Assembly: GCF_003591035.1 (NCBI RefSeq)
Contig: NZ_QYUO01000001.1
Coordinates: 2,666,001-2,730,000 of the forward strand
DNA: 64,000 bases
Direction: 5' to 3'
From: Noviherbaspirillum saxi
Lineage (GTDB): Bacteria > Pseudomonadota > Gammaproteobacteria > Burkholderiales > Burkholderiaceae_D
Positions 9,670-19,112 of this stretch are shown piece by piece; the first letter of the stretch is position 1, and the number at the start of each line of letters is the position of its first letter. A program made the position numbers and the translations under genes. Below the pieces are notes generated by a model, which saw only the letters and a list, made by a program, of their open reading frames with translations, was not told the DNA's origin and searched no databases.

Positions 9670-10755
9670 TCACGCCCGGCGCGCTTCGATCAGCTCACGC
9701 AGATCGCGTGGCAGGAAGCCGCGCAAACGCGCCGAGATACGCGCCTCATGCTTGCTCCACCACACTCCCAAACCGATCAAGCCGAAGCCGAGCAGGGTCA
9801 GCACCAGCACAAAGGCCAGACTGTCCTTGAACATGCGCCAAGAAAGATCCCCCAGCACCAAGGCAATGCCGATACCGCCGAATACTGCAAACATGCGGCG
9901 TCCAAGCAGTGCGCCGATGAACACCAGCACGAAATTGATGCACAGGTAAACCAGCTTGCCTGCGAGTTGGCCGGAACCCATCAGCGACAGCGCACCCCAA
10001 AACGTCAGCAAGCCGAACAAATAGAGCCAGTACGCGTAATCCTGATGGCGCCGCGTACGCAAATCGACCGCAAAGGCCAGCAGCAGCATGAGCGCACCGA
10101 ATGCGAGCGACACCACCTTGCGCAATTCCCATGCGGCACCACTGAACCAGTCGCTTTCATTGCCGCCGCTCTGCAGAATCAGGGCCGGCACGATGTCCAT
10201 GCCCATATACCAGAGCGTTACCGCAATCGGCATCATCAGGAAGGGATAGCGGAATCGCCACAGCATGACGGCGCCCGCCGCCAGCGTCGACAATTCCATG
10301 ACGAGCCAGCGCCAGTCGATATAGCGGTGATAGTCGCGGTAATGCTGTGCGCGCTCGCCGTCGGCCCAGAAACCGAGCAGATGCTGAAGGGCAAAGACGG
10401 CCAGCGGCACCAGTGCCAGCGAGAGCGTCGCGAGGATGCCTGCGGGAATGACAAATCCGTTTTTCTCAAGTCTGACGGCCAGCCACAATGCGCCGGCCGC
10501 GTACAGCAGCGACAGCACCAGCAATGCACCCATGCCGGCCGCTTCGATCGCCAGCGTTGCAAACAGCGAGGCTGCACCGATAGCCAGCATCCCGCCGAGG
10601 TAATACAAAACATGGGTACCGGAAAAGCGCGCCGAAGATGCTTGCGGCGACTTTGCATAATGCTGGTTGAAAAATGCCAGCAAGCCATCGATCTCGAGTG
10701 GGTTGAGCACGCCGGCATCGGCGGCTGCCTGCAGGTCTTCGCGTCTGATTTTCAT
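9670..10755 (-). CDS. DUF2157-like multi-pass membrane protein
   Basis: A 361-aa protein with a soluble N-terminal segment of about 40 residues (MKIRREDLQAAADAGVLNPLEIDGLLAF with roughly helical character) and around ten hydrophobic helices. The C-terminus is basic (RLRGFLPRDLRELIEARRA). This general plan resembles DUF2157 predicted membrane proteins; the assignment is by layout, so the family name is tentative. A GGGAG ribosome site precedes ATG 10755. A truncated relative lies immediately downstream on the same strand. Confidence 0.75.
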   Translation of the reverse strand: MKIRREDLQAAADAGVLNPLEIDGLLAFFNQHYAKSPQASSARFSGTHVLYYLGGMLAIGAASLFATLAIEAAGMGALLVLSLLYAAGALWLAVRLEKNGFVIPAGILATLSLALVPLAVFALQHLLGFWADGERAQHYRDYHRYIDWRWLVMELSTLAAGAVMLWRFRYPFLMMPIAVTLWYMGMDIVPALILQSGGNESDWFSGAAWELRKVVSLAFGALMLLLAFAVDLRTRRHQDYAYWLYLFGLLTFWGALSLMGSGQLAGKLVYLCINFVLVFIGALLGRRMFAVFGGIGIALVLGDLSWRMFKDSLAFVLVLTLLGFGLIGLGVWWSKHEARISARLRGFLPRDLRELIEARRA

Positions 10756-10848
10756 GGATTGCTCCCGGGTTATGATGCGCAGGTAATGTAATACCAATCC
10801 CCGGCTCGCGCATTCTTTGCTACGCGCTGCCGCACCAATGAGGAACCG

Positions 10849-11181
10849 ATGCTTGCCGCAAAGACCCTGTTTCTTTTTATCCTGACCGCGCTCGCGGAAA
10901 TCCTTGGCTGCTATCTGCCCTATCTGTGGCTCAAGCAAGGTGCGACACCATGGCTGTTGTTGCCGGCCGCATTGAGCCTTGCGCTATTTGCCTGGCTGCT
11001 GACGCTGCATCCAAACGCCGCCGGACGCGTGTATGCGGCTTATGGCGGCGTCTACATCAGCGTCGCACTCGCCTGGTTATGGGCAGTCGACGGCATACGC
11101 CCGACCGGGTGGGATATCGCGGGTGTATCGGTGTCGCTGGCAGGCATGGCGATCATCATGTTTGCGCCGCGTGGCGCGTAG
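10849..11181 (+). CDS. YnfA/UPF0060 family small membrane protein
   Basis: A 110-aa protein with four hydrophobic helices. The segments [37 protein letters not shown] and the ending [11 protein letters not shown] are typical of the UPF0060 (YnfA) family, which has the size and helix count of small multidrug-resistance pumps. The transport substrate is unknown. The methyltransferase gene starts 9 bp downstream, so the two are probably co-transcribed. Confidence 0.92.
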   Translation: MLAAKTLFLFILTALAEILGCYLPYLWLKQGATPWLLLPAALSLALFAWLLTLHPNAAGRVYAAYGGVYISVALAWLWAVDGIRPTGWDIAGVSVSLAGMAIIMFAPRGA

Positions 11182-11190
11182 GCGGTCGCG

Positions 11191-11799
11191 ATGCAGAAAG
11201 ATCAGTGGCTGGAACGATGGATACCCTTGCTTGCGGCGTCGGCGCAGCCGCCGCTGCTGCTGGAGCTTGGTTGCGGCTCCGGTGGTGATACCGCCTTTTT
11301 GATAAAGCAAGGCTTTGCCAACGTAATCTGTACCGAGCTTTCCACCCAGGCATTGGCGCAATGTGTGCAAGCCGCACCGGCAGCGCTACACGTTCGCCAT
11401 GATTTGCGGAAATCTTTGCCCTTTGCCGGACAGCGCTTCGACGCAGTCATTGCCTCGTTGTGCCTACACTACTTTGCATGGGCCCACACCGAGCACATCC
11501 TGCATGAAATTGCGCGTTGCATGAAGCCGGGCGCCTTGCTGCTATGCCGACTGAATTCCACTGCCGATGTCCACTACGGCGCGAGCGGTCACCCTGCACT
11601 TGCGCCGAATTATTATCTGGTCGATGGCATGCCGAAGCGCTTCTTCGACCGGGAAGCGATCGATCATCTGTTTTGTTCCGGCTGGGAGCGTATTTCCATT
11701 CAAGAGATGATCATCGACCGCTATGAGAAACCCAAGGCGGTCTGGGAAGTGATTGCGCGCGTTGCCCGCTCAGCAACAGCGGGCAACGCCGACGGCTGA
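11191..11799 (+). CDS. Class I SAM-dependent methyltransferase
   Basis: A 202-aa protein. LLLELGCGSGGDTAFL at about residues 22-37 is motif I for S-adenosylmethionine binding, ICTELS is the acidic end of strand 2, and FDAVIASLCLHYF is motif II/post-I. The closest look is to Methyltransf_25/TehB-like small-molecule methyltransferases. The substrate cannot be inferred. It lies directly behind the YnfA-like gene. Confidence 0.85.
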   Translation: MQKDQWLERWIPLLAASAQPPLLLELGCGSGGDTAFLIKQGFANVICTELSTQALAQCVQAAPAALHVRHDLRKSLPFAGQRFDAVIASLCLHYFAWAHTEHILHEIARCMKPGALLLCRLNSTADVHYGASGHPALAPNYYLVDGMPKRFFDREAIDHLFCSGWERISIQEMIIDRYEKPKAVWEVIARVARSATAGNADG

Positions 11800-11807
11800 C
11801 AGCGCCG

Positions 11808-12047
11808 CTATCCTTTTACGTCAGCCATTGATGCACCGTAATTGATGTGAAAAACGTTGCCATCGATGACAAGCGCGGGTACCGATTTGACGCCGAGACG
11901 TTCGGCTTCGGCAATCCGGTCGCGTTGAGTACCGAAATGCACGACTTCGACGCTGTACCGGTTTCGGTCCAGCGCATCGACAAACTGTTGTTCCGCTTCG
12001 ATGCAAACCGAGCAGCCGGCGTGGTAGAAAATCGCTTTGCTGGTCAT
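11808..12047 (-). CDS. Small thioredoxin/glutaredoxin-fold protein with CSVC motif
   Basis: A 79-aa protein. IFYHAGCSVCIEAEQQF puts a C-x-x-C redox pair at C12 and C15 after the first strand, and KSVPALVIDG contains the cis-proline of the thioredoxin fold. It is therefore a probable cytoplasmic thiol-disulfide protein. An AAGGAG site precedes ATG 12047 by about ten bases. It is the last gene of a minus-strand unit headed by the Cys-rich MarR regulator, which suggests a redox-linked function for the group. Confidence 0.8.
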   Translation of the reverse strand: MTSKAIFYHAGCSVCIEAEQQFVDALDRNRYSVEVVHFGTQRDRIAEAERLGVKSVPALVIDGNVFHINYGASMADVKG

Positions 12048-12127
12048 AATGCCATTACTCCTTTTCATTAGTGCAGGTTGAGGGGTCGGGGTACTGGAGT
12101 GGTCGCCAAACTTTTCCAATACCCCGT

Positions 12128-12391
12128 TTATTCGGCTTTGCCGGGCAGAGAAAAAAGATCGCCCGACGCCACATCGAATACATTGACGACACAGAGCAGC
12201 GGCGCATGCGCGCTATCATTGCGCGCGCAGTCAGCGGGTTGCCCGAGAACTTGGGTGCGTAACCGGAACTGTTGATCAGCAGAGGGACGCCGGGCCAGGT
12301 TTTCGGCAATTTTCATCGTGTGCCCTCGGGAATATCCTTGACTTTCAATGCTCGCCACCGCATTCAAGGGTCTGCCTATTTTCCAATTCAT
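12128..12391 (-). CDS. Hypothetical 87-aa protein in the marR operon
   Basis: Not recognised. The reading frame starts MNWKIGRPLNAVASIESQG and ends VVNVFDVASGDLFSLPGKAE. Evidence that it is a gene: an AGGAG site lies about seven bases before ATG 12391, it follows the marR stop by only 34 bp, and it precedes the CSVC gene on the same strand. The ribosome site lies inside a perfect 13-bp palindrome (12393-12405), which may matter for its expression. An internal ATG at 12316 gives a 62-aa alternative. Confidence 0.5.
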   Translation of the reverse strand: MNWKIGRPLNAVASIESQGYSRGHTMKIAENLARRPSADQQFRLRTQVLGQPADCARNDSAHAPLLCVVNVFDVASGDLFSLPGKAE

Positions 12392-12392
12392 A

Positions 12393-12405
12393 TTAGGACT
12401 CCTAA
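12393..12405. promoter_or_regulatory. Palindrome TTAGGACTCCTAA over the ribosome site of the 87-aa gene
   Basis: Two perfect 6-base arms around one central base. On the minus strand it contains the AGGAG ribosome site of the gene starting at 12391. It could be an operator for the upstream MarR protein or an RNA hairpin that hides the ribosome site. The CCTAA/TTAGG half-sites recur, less perfectly, upstream of marR. Confidence 0.35.
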
Positions 12406-12425
12406 ACATATAAGCCAAATAAAAC

Positions 12426-13073
12426 TCAGCTTGCAGCAAAGGTGGCCCAATTCCTGAACTGAACAGTTTTCTCGGCTTCTTCATGCTCCGGGCAATCCAG
12501 GCGGAGATGTTGATTACCGAAGGGTGCTTTCACGAAGTGACAATAGTGCGGCGTAAGAGCAGTGTCGCCCTCGTTCGGACCGAAGTACTTGCAAGTCGCG
12601 CACATCCGGTTGACAGGAATTTCGCCCCGTTCCTGCAACTCGCGAATCATCTTGACGATCAACTTCAGCAGCACGGCCTGTTCTTCGCTCGCCAGTGTTT
12701 GCGCGGCTGTGCCAAGAAAACTGCTCCAGTCCGCCACAGTGACGGCGAGCCGCGCGCCGGACTTGGTCAGCTTCAACGCGATGGCGCGTCCATCGTCGGC
12801 CGCGCGCGTCTTTTCGACCAAACCTTTGGTCACCAGCGCGCTGACCGCATCGCTAGCGGTAGCCGCGGTGATCGCGAGCTGCTCGGCAACGGACGACAGA
12901 CGCAACAAGGCCGTGCGCGAAGCCAGCAGGTTCAGGATATCGGCCTGTGTCGGCGTAAGCCCGTTCGCTGCGGCTTGCGACCATGCCCTGGATCGCATGG
13001 CCGTGTTGATCCGTGCAAAGCCGTTGGCAATGCGCGATTCGATTGGCGTACTGATGCGGTCAAATATTGGCAT
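12426..13073 (-). CDS. MarR-type winged-helix regulator with C-terminal cysteine cluster
   Basis: A 215-aa protein. Residues 35-145 form a winged-helix MarR domain (LTPTQADILNLLASR, AITAATASDAVSALVTKGLVEKTRAADDGR). Ordinary MarR proteins end near residue 150, but here about 65 more residues follow. They contain C158-x-x-C161 (MCATCKYF), HYCHFV and LRLDCPEHEEA, together four cysteines and nearby histidines suited to binding zinc or an iron-sulfur cluster, or to redox sensing. It heads the minus-strand unit with the 87-aa and CSVC thioredoxin-fold genes, so a thiol- or metal-responsive autoregulated operon is a reasonable inference. Confidence 0.88.
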   Translation of the reverse strand: MPIFDRISTPIESRIANGFARINTAMRSRAWSQAAANGLTPTQADILNLLASRTALLRLSSVAEQLAITAATASDAVSALVTKGLVEKTRAADDGRAIALKLTKSGARLAVTVADWSSFLGTAAQTLASEEQAVLLKLIVKMIRELQERGEIPVNRMCATCKYFGPNEGDTALTPHYCHFVKAPFGNQHLRLDCPEHEEAEKTVQFRNWATFAAS

Positions 13074-13105
13074 GTCCGAATTATAAGCAAATTTACTTCG
13101 TTGTC

Positions 13106-13117
13106 CTAATTATTTAG
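13106..13117. promoter_or_regulatory. Imperfect palindrome upstream of marR, possible operator
   Basis: CTAATTATTTAG, with CTAA and TTAG arms around four bases, sits 33 bp before the marR start in an AT-rich stretch that probably holds the promoter. MarR proteins usually bind such palindromes near their own promoters. The assignment is inference only. Confidence 0.3.
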
Positions 13118-13265
13118 ATTGTATGTTTATTGCATGGGGGAAGAGCAGGAATTCATCTTCAGCCTGAACATCTTTCCTTTTAAACCATTGCGCTCCCGCC
13201 CCGCTCTATCCCGCTACGGTAAAATGCCCATCAATCCATTCATTTCAACGCATTTCGCGAAGCAC

Positions 13266-15026
<1,761 letters not shown>

Positions 15027-15089
15027 CAGCGACTTCGAGTTTCTTTGCGACTGAGGCAAATCGGCAGCGCAAGACGCCGTAGAGAAATC

Positions 15090-15114
15090 GGGCACCGCGA
15101 TGGTGCCCTTTTTT
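15090..15114 (+). terminator. Rho-independent terminator of glnS
   Basis: A perfect 7-bp stem GGGCACC/GGTGCCC with a GCGAT loop is followed directly by six T residues, 63 bp after the glnS stop. Confidence 0.93.
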
Positions 15115-15176
15115 GTATCGGTACGTAAGCACAGCCCCCAAACGTATAAACGAATATTCTTGCAAAGGACCCCGCA

Positions 15177-15542
15177 ATGGACGACAGCTTGACCAAAGAC
15201 GAATATGAAGCACTCTTCCAGATCACCAAGCTAAAAAGAGGCGAACGGCCGAACGCATGCGTGGCCAGAAACACCAAACGTCTTATCGGACTGAAATACG
15301 CAACGCACCAGAAGGATGGGCAACTCGTCCTGACCGAAAAAGGTCAGCAGACTTTATTTATCAAGCGCTGCATCGATGGCCTGCGCGCGGTCGCAAACGA
15401 CCCGCTCGCCAAGCTCGACCCGGGGGTCGTCACCTTCCTGTCCAAGAAGGGGCACATTACACCGCGCCCTTCTTCCGATGGCCATGACCTCACGCCGCGG
15501 GGGCGTGAATCGCTGGCGGATATTGACTCCAAGGATGATTAG
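15177..15542 (+). CDS. Hypothetical protein, possible winged-helix
   Basis: A 121-aa soluble, charged protein not assigned to a family. DDSLTKDEYEALFQITKLKR followed by NTKRLIGLKYATHQKDGQLVLTEKGQQTL resembles the helix-strand-wing pattern of small winged-helix proteins (the LTEKG wing is characteristic), so DNA binding is possible. An AAGGA site precedes the ATG. It lies between the glnS terminator and the convergent hybrid kinase gene. Confidence 0.65.
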   Translation: MDDSLTKDEYEALFQITKLKRGERPNACVARNTKRLIGLKYATHQKDGQLVLTEKGQQTLFIKRCIDGLRAVANDPLAKLDPGVVTFLSKKGHITPRPSSDGHDLTPRGRESLADIDSKDD

Positions 15543-15562
15543 AGCAATCAGATTGAAAGCAG

Positions 15563-17785
15563 TCAGATGGATGAAGCCGTAAGCAACTCGAGCGCACTCA
15601 CCAGGCGCGAAAAATTTACCGGCTTGGCCATATGCTTATCAAAGCCGGCGTCCAGAGCGCGCTGAACATCTTCCTGCCCGCTGTATCCGGTTAGCGCAAT
15701 GAGACGCATGTCCCGCGAGTGAATGTCGGCACGCAGGCGCTTTGCAACCTCGTAGCCAGTCAAATCCGGCAAGCCAATGTCAATGACGGCGACATCGGGA
15801 CAATACATGGCGGCCAGTTCAAGGCCCCGCATTCCGTTTTCGGCCTGGATTACATGGTAATCGGATAGCTGCAACATGGTGGAAGTCATCTCGCGCGCAT
15901 CCGGGTTATCCTCGATCAGCAGTACTTTTGCTCGTCGCTTGTCTGCCAATGTGGAGAGCGTTGATTCAGTATGTGACGCCAAGATTGCACACATCGGCAA
16001 ATGAACGGTTGCGGTACTTCCATGGCCCATGCCCAAACTCGTCAGGCTGATGCTTCCGCCATGTAACTCGACGAGCTTCCGCACCAGCGTAAGGCCGATG
16101 CCCAAGCCACCCTGCGACCGGTCAAGAGAGCGCTCTCCCTGCACGAAGGGCTCAAACACGCGATCGATCAGACTGGCTGACATGCCGATGCCGTTATCGG
16201 ATACGGTGAGAACGGCTTCTCCTGCCTTGACCTCTACCGAGATCGAAATTACGCCTCTGCTCGGGGTGTACCTGAGTGCATTGGTAAGGAGATTACTGAT
16301 AATCTGTTCGAGTCGCGTCGGGTCGGCGTCCACCAGAACCTGCTCAAGCGACACGGCGATGAAGTGGTCTGCGGTCCGACCCGCAGTTTCAAGGGCAGCA
16401 AGACACGTCTTCACCGCATCGGCCAAGTCGATCTGCTGTTTTTGAAGCGAGATCTTTCCCGCCAACATGCGCGCAGCGTCAAGCAGGTCATCCACGATGC
16501 GGTTCAAATGTACGGTTTGACGACTAATGATGTCGTAGGCATTCGTTGCCTTTTCCGACGTCGGGCCAACTAATTGCACTACTTTTACGCCCGCGCTGAT
16601 TGCACTGAGCGGATTGCGCAGTTCATGGCCGAGCATCGCCAGGAAATCGTCTTTCGACCGGTTCTGTTCTTCCGCAAGCTGTCGCGCGCTTCGTTCGCTG
16701 TCAAGGAGCCTGGAACGCTCCGCAGCGGCGGCCTGGGATGCTTCGTACAGGCGGGCATTGTCGACTGCAACGGCGGCCTGCGCGGCAATACCGACCAGGA
16801 TACGCTCGGTGCGCTCGGTGAATATCCCAGGCTCGGGATGCCCGAAAAAGAGTCCTCCTATGACTTCCCCGGAACGCGACACCACGGGAACCGCGAGGTA
16901 GCTGCGCACCGGCAGGTGACCTGGCGGCATGCCATGATGAGGAGGCCATTTACCGTAGCGAGGATCATGCACGATATCGTCGCTACGGATGGGCGGTTCG
17001 CCTCGAAAGGTAGGGCCAAACAATGCGGTGACGCGTGGATGACCGAGTTGTTCAAAGGCTTCCCGCGACGCCCCGGAAAGCGTGTACAGCATCAGCACTT
17101 CGCCGCCGTCTCCTTTGCTGTTATGAAAAAAGGCGCCGAATTTTGCACCGCTGAGTTCCGTCGCGGCATCCGTGATTTCCTGCAGCAGCGATTCCAGCTT
17201 CAAATGCGACGCGATCGCGGTGCCGGTCTTGTTGAGCAATTCCAGGATACGGCCCTCTTCGCGTAGCGCGAACTCGACGCGACGCTGCTGGGTAACATCC
17301 CGGAAGGTCCAGACCCGACCTACGCTGGCGCCGTCGACGACCTGAAGCCGTGAATACCGCTCGCAAATCCTGCCGTCGGAAAGCGGCAAAATGTCGACGC
17401 TTTCGGTCGGAGAATGGGAATGAATGCTCTCTTCTTTCGCCAGAAAGCTATACGGGTCCAGACACTGCGCCGCCATGGAGTCCTGGAGCAATCGATACAG
17501 CTTCTGTTGAAGAATCACGGGTGAGATCCGCCAGAAGGCAACGAATTTCTCATTGAAGTCGATCACCGTACCAGCATTGTCGGTAACGAGAATGCCATCT
17601 GTCGTTGCTTCGAGCGTAGCCCGCACCATTGCAAGCGAATGAGCTAGTTCGCTGGTCTTTTTTTCCAGCGCTGCCTTTGCCTGCAGCAATTCTTCTTCGG
17701 CGCGCTGGCGTGCGGCGAGAATCGTCTGCGCATTCTGCAGCGCGACTGAACGCAGCAAATTCTCTTCGTTATCATTGTTTTCCAT
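15563..17785 (-). CDS. Hybrid sensor histidine kinase (PAS-GAF-HisKA-HATPase-REC)
   Basis: A 740-aa soluble hybrid kinase. A coiled coil (about 15-60) leads to a PAS domain (about 65-170), a GAF domain (about 190-345), a HisKA domain with phospho-site H387 in MLGHELRNPLSAI, an ATPase with NLLTNALRYTP and DNGIGMS, and a C-terminal receiver with D669 in VAVIDIGLPDLTG and K in HMAKPVN. The ATG at 17785 overlaps the stop of the upstream MetE-like gene (TAATG), so translation is coupled. The receiver may act as an internal phosphate sink or pass phosphate to an unseen partner. Confidence 0.93.
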   Translation of the reverse strand: MENNDNEENLLRSVALQNAQTILAARQRAEEELLQAKAALEKKTSELAHSLAMVRATLEATTDGILVTDNAGTVIDFNEKFVAFWRISPVILQQKLYRLLQDSMAAQCLDPYSFLAKEESIHSHSPTESVDILPLSDGRICERYSRLQVVDGASVGRVWTFRDVTQQRRVEFALREEGRILELLNKTGTAIASHLKLESLLQEITDAATELSGAKFGAFFHNSKGDGGEVLMLYTLSGASREAFEQLGHPRVTALFGPTFRGEPPIRSDDIVHDPRYGKWPPHHGMPPGHLPVRSYLAVPVVSRSGEVIGGLFFGHPEPGIFTERTERILVGIAAQAAVAVDNARLYEASQAAAAERSRLLDSERSARQLAEEQNRSKDDFLAMLGHELRNPLSAISAGVKVVQLVGPTSEKATNAYDIISRQTVHLNRIVDDLLDAARMLAGKISLQKQQIDLADAVKTCLAALETAGRTADHFIAVSLEQVLVDADPTRLEQIISNLLTNALRYTPSRGVISISVEVKAGEAVLTVSDNGIGMSASLIDRVFEPFVQGERSLDRSQGGLGIGLTLVRKLVELHGGSISLTSLGMGHGSTATVHLPMCAILASHTESTLSTLADKRRAKVLLIEDNPDAREMTSTMLQLSDYHVIQAENGMRGLELAAMYCPDVAVIDIGLPDLTGYEVAKRLRADIHSRDMRLIALTGYSGQEDVQRALDAGFDKHMAKPVNFSRLVSALELLTASSI

Positions 17786-18846
17786 TACTTCGCGCTCAAT
17801 ATCTCCGAAGCAAGGCGCGTTCCGGCCACCCGTGCCGCAATCTTTGCAAAAGCCGTATCGCGACTGGTCGAGGTATCGTCGCAAAACGGGGAAAAGCCGC
17901 AGTCATCCGTGGTACCCAGCTGTGAAAGCGGAATATATTTCGCGGCCTCAAGAACGCGATCGCACACTTCCTGTGCGGTTTCAATGCGCGGATCAAGGGG
18001 ATCAATCACGCCGACGAAGATGTGCTGGTCCGGCTTCATGTAACGCTGGATGATGCGAAGCACCCGTTCGCGATCCGCTTCTCTTGCCAGCGCGATGTAG
18101 AAATTTCCCGCTTTAAGCTCGAACAGGCTAGGAAGGAGCTCGGCGTAATCGACATCAGCGCTATGCGTTGAATCGCGATCGCCACCCGGGCAGGTATGCA
18201 CGCCGATGCGTCTGCGGTCTTCCGGCGAAAAGCGCGACAACGCCAGATTGTTCAAATCAATAAAGCTGTTGAGAAGATTTCCAGATGGATCAATCTTCAT
18301 TGCCAGCCGACCTTCGGTGAAATCGATTTGCACACGATACGCGCCTTTTCCCAGGCAACGCCTGACTTCCATTTCATGTTCGTGCAGCAATTCGTCGATA
18401 AATTGCTCGCGCGGATAATCAGGAATACCTTCGGCCGGATACATCAGGCTCAGCGCAGAAGGCGAAATGACAGCTTGCTTCAGGGGGGTCTTGGTATATC
18501 GCATCGCAGCTTCGACATAGTCGTCCGCGTACTGCTTGTAGCGGAATGGTCCTGCGGTCAGGCGTGGCATACGCCGGGTATGTCCAGCCGTGAAAGGTAT
18601 GCGAAACCCGTCGGGAGCGGTATTCGGCAAACCATGAACGCAGTACGTCCAGAAGTTATGGAATTTCTTTTGCTCCCCGTCAGTGATGACAGGCGAACCG
18701 GTTTCTTCGAAGCGTGCAATGGTTTCCCGTATGGCAGTTTCATAGGCGTCGTCAAGCAATACCGATGTCCCTTCCTGTCGTTCAAGCGCTTCGATCAGCC
18801 ATAAAGGCCGTGGGATGCTGCCAATCGGTTCGGTAGGGATGATCAT
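17785..18846 (-). CDS. MetE C-terminal-domain-like protein (cobalamin-independent methionine synthase II family)
   Basis: A 353-aa protein of the UROD/MetE-like fold. PTEPIGSIPRP at the start, ITDGEQKKFHNFWTY, the zinc-site region VHTCPGGDRDSTHSADVDY and QLGTTDDCGFSPFCDD near the end are typical of the stand-alone family related to the catalytic half of MetE. Such proteins transfer methyl groups to thiols, but the acceptor of this group is often not homocysteine. ATG 18846 has a nearby AAGG. Its stop overlaps the start of a hybrid histidine kinase, an unusual pairing. Confidence 0.85.
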   Translation of the reverse strand: MIIPTEPIGSIPRPLWLIEALERQEGTSVLLDDAYETAIRETIARFEETGSPVITDGEQKKFHNFWTYCVHGLPNTAPDGFRIPFTAGHTRRMPRLTAGPFRYKQYADDYVEAAMRYTKTPLKQAVISPSALSLMYPAEGIPDYPREQFIDELLHEHEMEVRRCLGKGAYRVQIDFTEGRLAMKIDPSGNLLNSFIDLNNLALSRFSPEDRRRIGVHTCPGGDRDSTHSADVDYAELLPSLFELKAGNFYIALAREADRERVLRIIQRYMKPDQHIFVGVIDPLDPRIETAQEVCDRVLEAAKYIPLSQLGTTDDCGFSPFCDDTSTSRDTAFAKIAARVAGTRLASEILSAK

Positions 18847-19112
18847 GTCTGCCTTCAAGTATTCAGCTGGCAAATTATACCGATCTCGCTTCTATGGTGT
18901 ATTTAACAAGCATTCGGCTTTTGCCGTCTTGAATGAGGGAAATGCAATTTTATGCACCACAGGAAAATACCTGCTCCGGATCATGCATGGCAATGATGGC
19001 AACCCTATAAAGCTTGCTGAAATGAGCGCCCGCTTGCCAGGCGCGCATGCCTCAATGCAATGCCGATTGTGGCCAGAACTCCTGGTTGTTGTCCTGGCCG
19101 TGAATTCCTGAG

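Noticed and set aside
9748..10791. 347-codon plus-strand frame rich in His, Gln and Arg
   Set aside because: It is antisense to the membrane protein at 9670-10755; the composition is that of a reversed hydrophobic gene.
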